64,000 bases of DNA. It comes from JBCCCJ01 sp039029315 (GTDB lineage Bacteria; Bacteroidota; Bacteroidia; J057). The notes under the pieces were generated by a model that worked only from the letters and a program-made list of their open reading frames with translations, searched no databases and was not told the origin of the DNA. Positions 60,494 through 64,000 of the stretch are shown piece by piece. A program made the position numbers and the translations under genes. The DNA lies in contig JBCCGK010000028.1 of the NCBI GenBank assembly GCA_039029315.1, positions 1 to 64,000 on the forward strand, given 5' to 3'. Numbering within the stretch: the first letter of the stretch is position 1; every line of letters starts with the position of its first letter.

Positions 60494-62056
60494 ATGAGTT
60501 TGTTTTGTTTTTTTCCTATTACCCTTGTTAGACTACGTAAAAAGAACCTGAATCAAAGCTTTTTCCTAATTCTCATCGGATTGCTACCTATATGGGGGAC
60601 AGCGCAAGTCTGTGTACCAACTGCCTGCAAAGGTCCCAACCTGGTTCTTGATGGAAATTTCGAATCAGTTACTGATCCCAATAATCCTGTTCTGAACTTT
60701 GTTACAGAATTTGGTTATGCCTATTGTCCCACAGCTAGTCCGCAGGATTTGTGGGGAAAAATTACCGTCCGCCAGAGTCCCAGCGTCTGTTACAGTACCT
60801 GGACAGGCTATGACCACACAACAGGAGACTCCAGCGGGAGAATGCTCATGGTTGATTTTCCCGATGTTGACCCAGGCTATTTCTTTGATATTTGGGAGCA
60901 AGATGTTCCTGTCGAAGCTGGCGAAACCTATTGTTTTGGAGCCTGGTATCGCAACCTCAATGTGGGAGTAACCATGCCTCGGCCAAATTTTCGATATTTA
61001 GTGAATGGAAATTTAATTGGCACCTCTGCCTATCTATCGAATGATGGCAACTGGTATTACTATGGATTCAACTATACCATTCCAAGCGGGATTACCTCAG
61101 CTACCATCACCATCCAAAACGGTAAATTTGGAGGCAATGGGAATGATCTGGCTGTAGATGATATTGAGTTCCGTAAATTACTCAATAATGGAAGCCCACC
61201 AGATGCGATGGATGACAATGTCTATCTCCCGACCGGTAGTGGAACCATTGCAATTCCCGTACTCGTCAATGATGTCTCCAATGTGTCTGGCGTGTCTCTG
61301 GACCCAAGCTTACTTTCCATCAGAAGCTGGCCAGCAGCTGATGAAGGGAGCATTACGATTGGGGCCAGTGGAGTGATTGATTTCACCCCAGCGCCAGGCT
61401 TTGTCGGGAATGCTTCATTCTCCTATGAGATTTGTAATCCTCTGGGATGCTGCAGCGAGGCCACAGTCTATATTAATATCGACTATGTACTCCCAGCCAA
61501 AATAGAGCAATTTCAGGGACTCCTTGATCAGAAGGTCGCAAATCTTAGCTGGTTTACCCCTGCGAATTCACAACTCGTCAGTTTTCAAGTAGAGCGTTCG
61601 TATGATCAGCAGACCTTTAGGCCTGTTGGCAAAGTAGACGTTCAGGGATCTCCCAATCTGCCAGGATACTACCAGTTTCAGGATGAGGAAGTACTGAACC
61701 GGACCAGCGATCGAGTCTACTACCGACTACAACAATTCGATATTGATGGCAAGATCAGCATGAGTCCGATGATTGAGATAGACCTCAGATCAGAAACAGG
61801 ATTTAGATATTCTGTCTATCCCAACCCAGTCGTAGATGGCGTATTGAATCTCCAGTATTTTACACCAGAACTCAATGACGTAGAGTTTCGCATTTACACC
61901 CTCAGTGGCCAACTCATTCATCGGCAGACACTGATCACGAATACTCCACAAAGTCATACAAGAATCGATGTCTCAGACCTCCCTCGAGCGATGTATATGC
62001 TCTCTCTGAGCAATGGACGGACAGAGGTGAAAGAGCGTGTGGCTATTCTCAACTAA
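60494..62056 (+). CDS. T9SS-secreted multidomain protein with galactose-binding-like domain
   Basis: 520 aa from the ATG at 60494, which starts the signal sequence (QSFFLILIGLLPIWGTAQ). Next is a Cys-containing ~170-residue jelly-roll region (LVLDGNFESVTDPNNP, ETYCFGAWYRNLNVG, DDIEFRKL) typical of carbohydrate- or adhesion-type domains. A cadherin/Ig-like segment follows (PVLVNDVSNVSGVSLDP, FTPAPGFVGNASFSYEICN). The C-terminal 80 residues are a T9SS sorting domain (SVYPNPVVDGVLNLQYF ... IYTLSGQL ... LPRAMYMLSLSNGR). Probably a surface adhesin. A long upstream in-frame extension is rejected as noncoding. Confidence 0.83.
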   Translation: MSLFCFFPITLVRLRKKNLNQSFFLILIGLLPIWGTAQVCVPTACKGPNLVLDGNFESVTDPNNPVLNFVTEFGYAYCPTASPQDLWGKITVRQSPSVCYSTWTGYDHTTGDSSGRMLMVDFPDVDPGYFFDIWEQDVPVEAGETYCFGAWYRNLNVGVTMPRPNFRYLVNGNLIGTSAYLSNDGNWYYYGFNYTIPSGITSATITIQNGKFGGNGNDLAVDDIEFRKLLNNGSPPDAMDDNVYLPTGSGTIAIPVLVNDVSNVSGVSLDPSLLSIRSWPAADEGSITIGASGVIDFTPAPGFVGNASFSYEICNPLGCCSEATVYINIDYVLPAKIEQFQGLLDQKVANLSWFTPANSQLVSFQVERSYDQQTFRPVGKVDVQGSPNLPGYYQFQDEEVLNRTSDRVYYRLQQFDIDGKISMSPMIEIDLRSETGFRYSVYPNPVVDGVLNLQYFTPELNDVEFRIYTLSGQLIHRQTLITNTPQSHTRIDVSDLPRAMYMLSLSNGRTEVKERVAILN

Positions 62057-62123
62057 CACGCACAGCTTTGCTCAGAAAATATGCGCAGTTTTCCTTTCGG
62101 TGTATACTTTCCTTTGCGCATAG

Positions 62124-62154
62124 TCGCCCGGTAGCTTCCGGGCGATATTTTTTT
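62124..62154 (+). terminator. Rho-independent terminator of the T9SS gene
   Basis: Stem TCGCCCGG (62124-62131) with CCGGGCGA (62138-62145), six-base loop, then TATTTTTTT (62146-62154). Confidence 0.9.
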
Positions 62155-62174
62155 GTGGTCATGTGGCAATGAAA

Positions 62175-62224
62175 AATCCTCGGAGGATTTGTTGGCTTGT
62201 GAGTCGGCGATTCCTCCGAGGATT
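62175..62224. repeat. 13-base perfect inverted repeat
   Basis: AATCCTCGGAGGA (62175-62187) and its complement (62212-62224), 24 bases apart. The left arm is itself palindromic about the G at 62182. Alternative hairpins are possible. Confidence 0.55.
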
Positions 62225-62470
62225 GAGGCGATGGATAAGGAGAGAACGAATCCAAGGCACATAAGTAAGGGGACACAATTATTTGTGAGGGATATAGTGG
62301 GCATAGGGGAAAAAAGCGAGAACTCTTACCCATCAAGCCAGTATATCCCCTATTTCCTTTATACCCAAAATCAACCCTAATATTGTCCATCTACTTAGCT
62401 CGGAGCTTGAGCTTATCCACTCCCGCTTGTACAAACCTCCGGGGAATCCATGCCTTTTTGTTAGCCGAAG

Positions 62471-62947
62471 CTAATCATTCTGCATGAAGAAGATTGTGTT
62501 GTGTGTAAATCTTTTGTAGCCAAAACGAAACAAGAGTGGCAAAAAGACAAGACAAAAGACAGATACACTGGCGAGTTTCATAATCACTTTTAGCATTGTG
62601 CCCAATTCTGATCCAAGGAAATAGTAGAAGAATCCATGAAATCCAAAGGCGAGTAAATACAAGGCGAGTGCCACATAAGCACTGATAAACATTCCTTTGA
62701 CCATAGCTATTGAAGGTTTGAAGGTGAGAAAATAAATCGTGTCTTTCTGAATATTTGAGATCTCTTCTGGCGAAAAAATCTCCTGAACTTGCTCGAAGGC
62801 TTCTTCAAAGGCTTTCCCCTCTTCCAAAGCATCTTCGATCTGGCAACATAGATGATCGAGCACATCCTCCCGGACCTCTGGAATCTCCAGGCCATGCCGG
62901 ATCAGATAGGCTTCCATTTGGTCAATCTGAGATTTACACAGGTTCAT
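62471..62947 (-). CDS. Membrane protein, partner of the PadR regulator
   Basis: 158 aa. A charged N-terminal half (QMEAYLIRHGLEIPEVREDV, LDHLCCQIEDALEEGKAFEE) resembles DUF1700/permease-prefix-like segments that often accompany PadR regulators. Two hydrophobic segments follow in the C-terminal half (ISAYVALALYLLAFGFHGFF and VSVFCLVFLPLLFRFG). The ATG at 62947 overlaps the padR gene by 14 bases, so they are coupled. Function unknown. Confidence 0.68.
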   Translation of the reverse strand: MNLCKSQIDQMEAYLIRHGLEIPEVREDVLDHLCCQIEDALEEGKAFEEAFEQVQEIFSPEEISNIQKDTIYFLTFKPSIAMVKGMFISAYVALALYLLAFGFHGFFYYFLGSELGTMLKVIMKLASVSVFCLVFLPLLFRFGYKRFTHNTIFFMQND

Positions 62948-63284
62948 GATTCGGATCTGATTTGGGGTGAAGAATGTGGTGTAATGTGTGGACAAAATCG
63001 CTCAATTCACCAACGCTACTCTCTACTTTTTTTTGTCCTTGTTGAGAGATGGAATAGTATTTCCTGACTCGGCCGCCTACATGCCTGGATTCTGTTTCCA
63101 GAACCCCTTCGGCCCTTAGACTATGAAGAATGGGATAAAGTGAGCCTTCCTTGATCTGGATTTTACCCAAAGAAAGTTCCTTCACACTTTGCACCATCTC
63201 ATAGCCGTACATTTTGCCGCGATCTTGCAGGAGCTTGAGTAAGATGGGTTTGAGCGTACCCTTTAGCAATTCTTTTGAGTACAT
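62934..63284 (-). CDS. PadR-family transcriptional regulator
   Basis: 116 aa. A winged helix-turn-helix typical of PadR: ELLKGTLKPILLKLLQDRGK, MYGYEMVQSVKELS, then GSLYPILHSLRAEGVLETES and GGRVRKYYSISQQGQKKVE for the wing. The C-terminal helix (VGELSDFVHTLHHIL) would dimerise. The ATG at 63284 gives the normal PadR N-terminus. Its promoter contains a perfect palindrome, suggesting autorepression, and the coupled membrane protein gene is the likely co-regulated target. metH is divergent. Confidence 0.88.
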   Translation of the reverse strand: MYSKELLKGTLKPILLKLLQDRGKMYGYEMVQSVKELSLGKIQIKEGSLYPILHSLRAEGVLETESRHVGGRVRKYYSISQQGQKKVESSVGELSDFVHTLHHILHPKSDPNHEPV

Positions 63285-63298
63285 AATGAATGTTTTTA

Positions 63299-63330
63299 CA
63301 AGTATACATCGTATTTCGATGTATTGCAAA
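63299..63330 (-). promoter_or_regulatory. Promoter of the padR gene
   Basis: On the minus strand TTTG at 63330-63327, 20 bases, then TATACTTG at 63306-63299 (one mismatch to TAnnTTTG), 14 bases before the ATG at 63284. The palindrome fills the spacer. Confidence 0.65.
63304..63324. promoter_or_regulatory. Putative PadR operator
   Basis: Perfect palindrome ATACATCG-TATTT-CGATGTAT lying in the padR promoter spacer. ATACAT/ATGTAT half-sites are typical of PadR operators. Confidence 0.7.
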
Positions 63331-63362
63331 TCGAGGCATAAACTTTTGCCAATGAAAATGCG

Positions 63363-63370
63363 TAATTTTG
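63363..63370 (+). promoter_or_regulatory. -7 promoter box of metH
   Basis: TAATTTTG, a perfect TAnnTTTG, 24 bases before the metH ATG. The nearest TTTG (63345-63348) is only 14 bases upstream, so the -33 element is uncertain. Confidence 0.4.
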
Positions 63371-63394
63371 TTGTTGAACCAATCAAACATCTAC

Positions 63395-64000
63395 ATGAGT
63401 CAGCTACAGATCAAGACCGACACCTCCAGGCAACTCCGACATCTGCTCAAAACCCGGATTCTGCTGATGGATGGGGCGATGGGAACGATGATTCAGCGAT
63501 ATGGCCTAAAAGAGGCAGATTTTAGAGGAGATCGATTTCAGGATCATTCCTCTCCACTGGTTGGCAACAACGATCTGCTGTCCATCACGCAGCCCGAAAT
63601 CATTAAAGCCATTCATCGAGAATACCTGGATGCTGGCTCTGACATCATCGAGACGAATACCTTTAGTTCTACCAGCATAGCGCAGGCAGATTATCACATG
63701 GAGTCAGTGGTGTATGAAATGAATGTAGCTGCGGCCCGATTGGCAAAGGAAGTGGCAACGGAATACAATCTACTGAATCCTGACAAAGCTCGATTTGTGG
63801 CAGGCGCATTGGGGCCGACCAATCGAAGTGCGTCTATGTCCCCGGATGTCAATGATCCTGGATATAGAGCTGTAGGGTTCGATGATTTGGTAGACGCTTA
63901 TCACGAACAGGCCAAAGGACTTCTGGATGGCGGAGCAGATATTCTGTTGGTAGAGACGGTATTCGATACGCTGAATTGCAAAGCGGCTCTCTTTGCGATT
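63395..64000 (+). CDS. metH: Methionine synthase, N-terminal part (cut by window end)
   Basis: 202 codons from the ATG at 63395 to the window edge, open throughout. The sequence is the homocysteine-binding domain of cobalamin-dependent methionine synthase: ILLMDGAMGTMIQRYGLKEA, the GNNDLLSITQPEIIKAIHRE segment, ETNTFSSTSIAQADY, and FVAGALGPTNRSASMSPDVN; GGADILLVETVFDTLNCKAA lies near the end. The zinc-binding cysteines and the folate and cobalamin domains lie beyond the window. It transfers a methyl group from methyltetrahydrofolate to homocysteine. Divergent from padR; no cobalamin or SAM riboswitch is seen upstream. Confidence 0.93.
   Translation, partial: MSQLQIKTDTSRQLRHLLKTRILLMDGAMGTMIQRYGLKEADFRGDRFQDHSSPLVGNNDLLSITQPEIIKAIHREYLDAGSDIIETNTFSSTSIAQADYHMESVVYEMNVAAARLAKEVATEYNLLNPDKARFVAGALGPTNRSASMSPDVNDPGYRAVGFDDLVDAYHEQAKGLLDGGADILLVETVFDTLNCKAALFAI

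Larger units (their letters stand above)
62057..62470. other. Intergenic region, 414 bases, with terminator and inverted repeat
   Basis: Contains the terminator at 62124-62154 and the 13-base inverted repeat at 62175/62212. No gene seen; short open frames on both strands lack coding character. Confidence 0.6.

Noticed and set aside
63285..63394. Possible cobalamin or SAM riboswitch before metH
   Set aside because: The spacer is only 110 bases, is mostly taken up by the padR promoter and operator, and lacks a B12 box or SAM aptamer pattern.
1..64000. CRISPR arrays, tRNA or rRNA genes, intact transposases
   Set aside because: No regularly spaced direct repeats, no T-loop/acceptor pattern that folds as tRNA, and no transposase or integrase motifs were found.

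Overview
The window is a chromosomal segment of a Bacteroidota bacterium, most likely of the Saprospiria/Cytophagia type, though the lineage call is inference. Four things point there. Three proteins carry type IX secretion (T9SS) C-terminal sorting domains. Many short lipoproteins are present. Start sites are often preceded by the Bacteroidota promoter (TTTG, about 20 bp, TAnnTTTG) rather than Shine-Dalgarno sequences. One protein has an effector-associated domain of the kind common in multicellular Bacteroidota. I see no rRNA, tRNA, CRISPR array, prophage or intact insertion sequence.

Layout. 1-256: long inverted repeat, MITE-like. 257-3254: M28 peptidase, two unknown proteins, PhzF-family protein. 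3266-8374: large TPR/gluzincin protein, NCS2 purine permease, cyclophilin lipoprotein. 8387-9802: ECF sigma factor and membrane partner. 9965-12643: three-gene unit led by an annexin-repeat plus papain-like protease fusion, a candidate secreted effector. 13022-14818: T9SS beta-helix protein. 15155-19577: four-gene accessory block with a membrane protein bearing an EAD11-like domain, a secreted trypsin-like protease and two unknown exported proteins. 20199-26456: argS, PASTA protein, malonyl-CoA-synthetase-like ligase, DinB protein, second ECF sigma pair. 26592-32904: TetR regulator and RND efflux operon with matching operators at both promoters. 32868-42093: metallophosphoesterase, LRR-like T9SS protein, lipoproteins, alpha/beta hydrolase. 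42133-47703: housekeeping (polyprenyl synthase, rhomboid, MoxR, radC with a ubiquitin-like ThiS/MoaD protein, rpsT, lolD). 47805-52831: operon of O-antigen ligase, LysM/RlpA-like protein, CPBP protease and CBS-type PLP enzyme. 54445-59904: NAD neighbourhood (nadE, divergent NrtR-like Nudix regulator, SPFH protein, divergent NAD-kinase-like protein, small membrane protein). 60494-62056: third T9SS protein. 62471-64000: PadR pair and the 5' part of metH.

The strongest leads for something undescribed are: (1) the annexin/protease fusion and its two companions; (2) the EAD11-like membrane protein with the periplasmic trypsin-like protease; (3) the SPFH / NAD-kinase-like / membrane protein operon beside nadE and a Nudix regulator; (4) the radC-unknown-ubiquitin-like trio. 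The TetR and PadR promoters have their palindromic operators inside the -33/-7 spacer and read as autoregulated switches. All functional statements come from reading motifs; no database search was possible.
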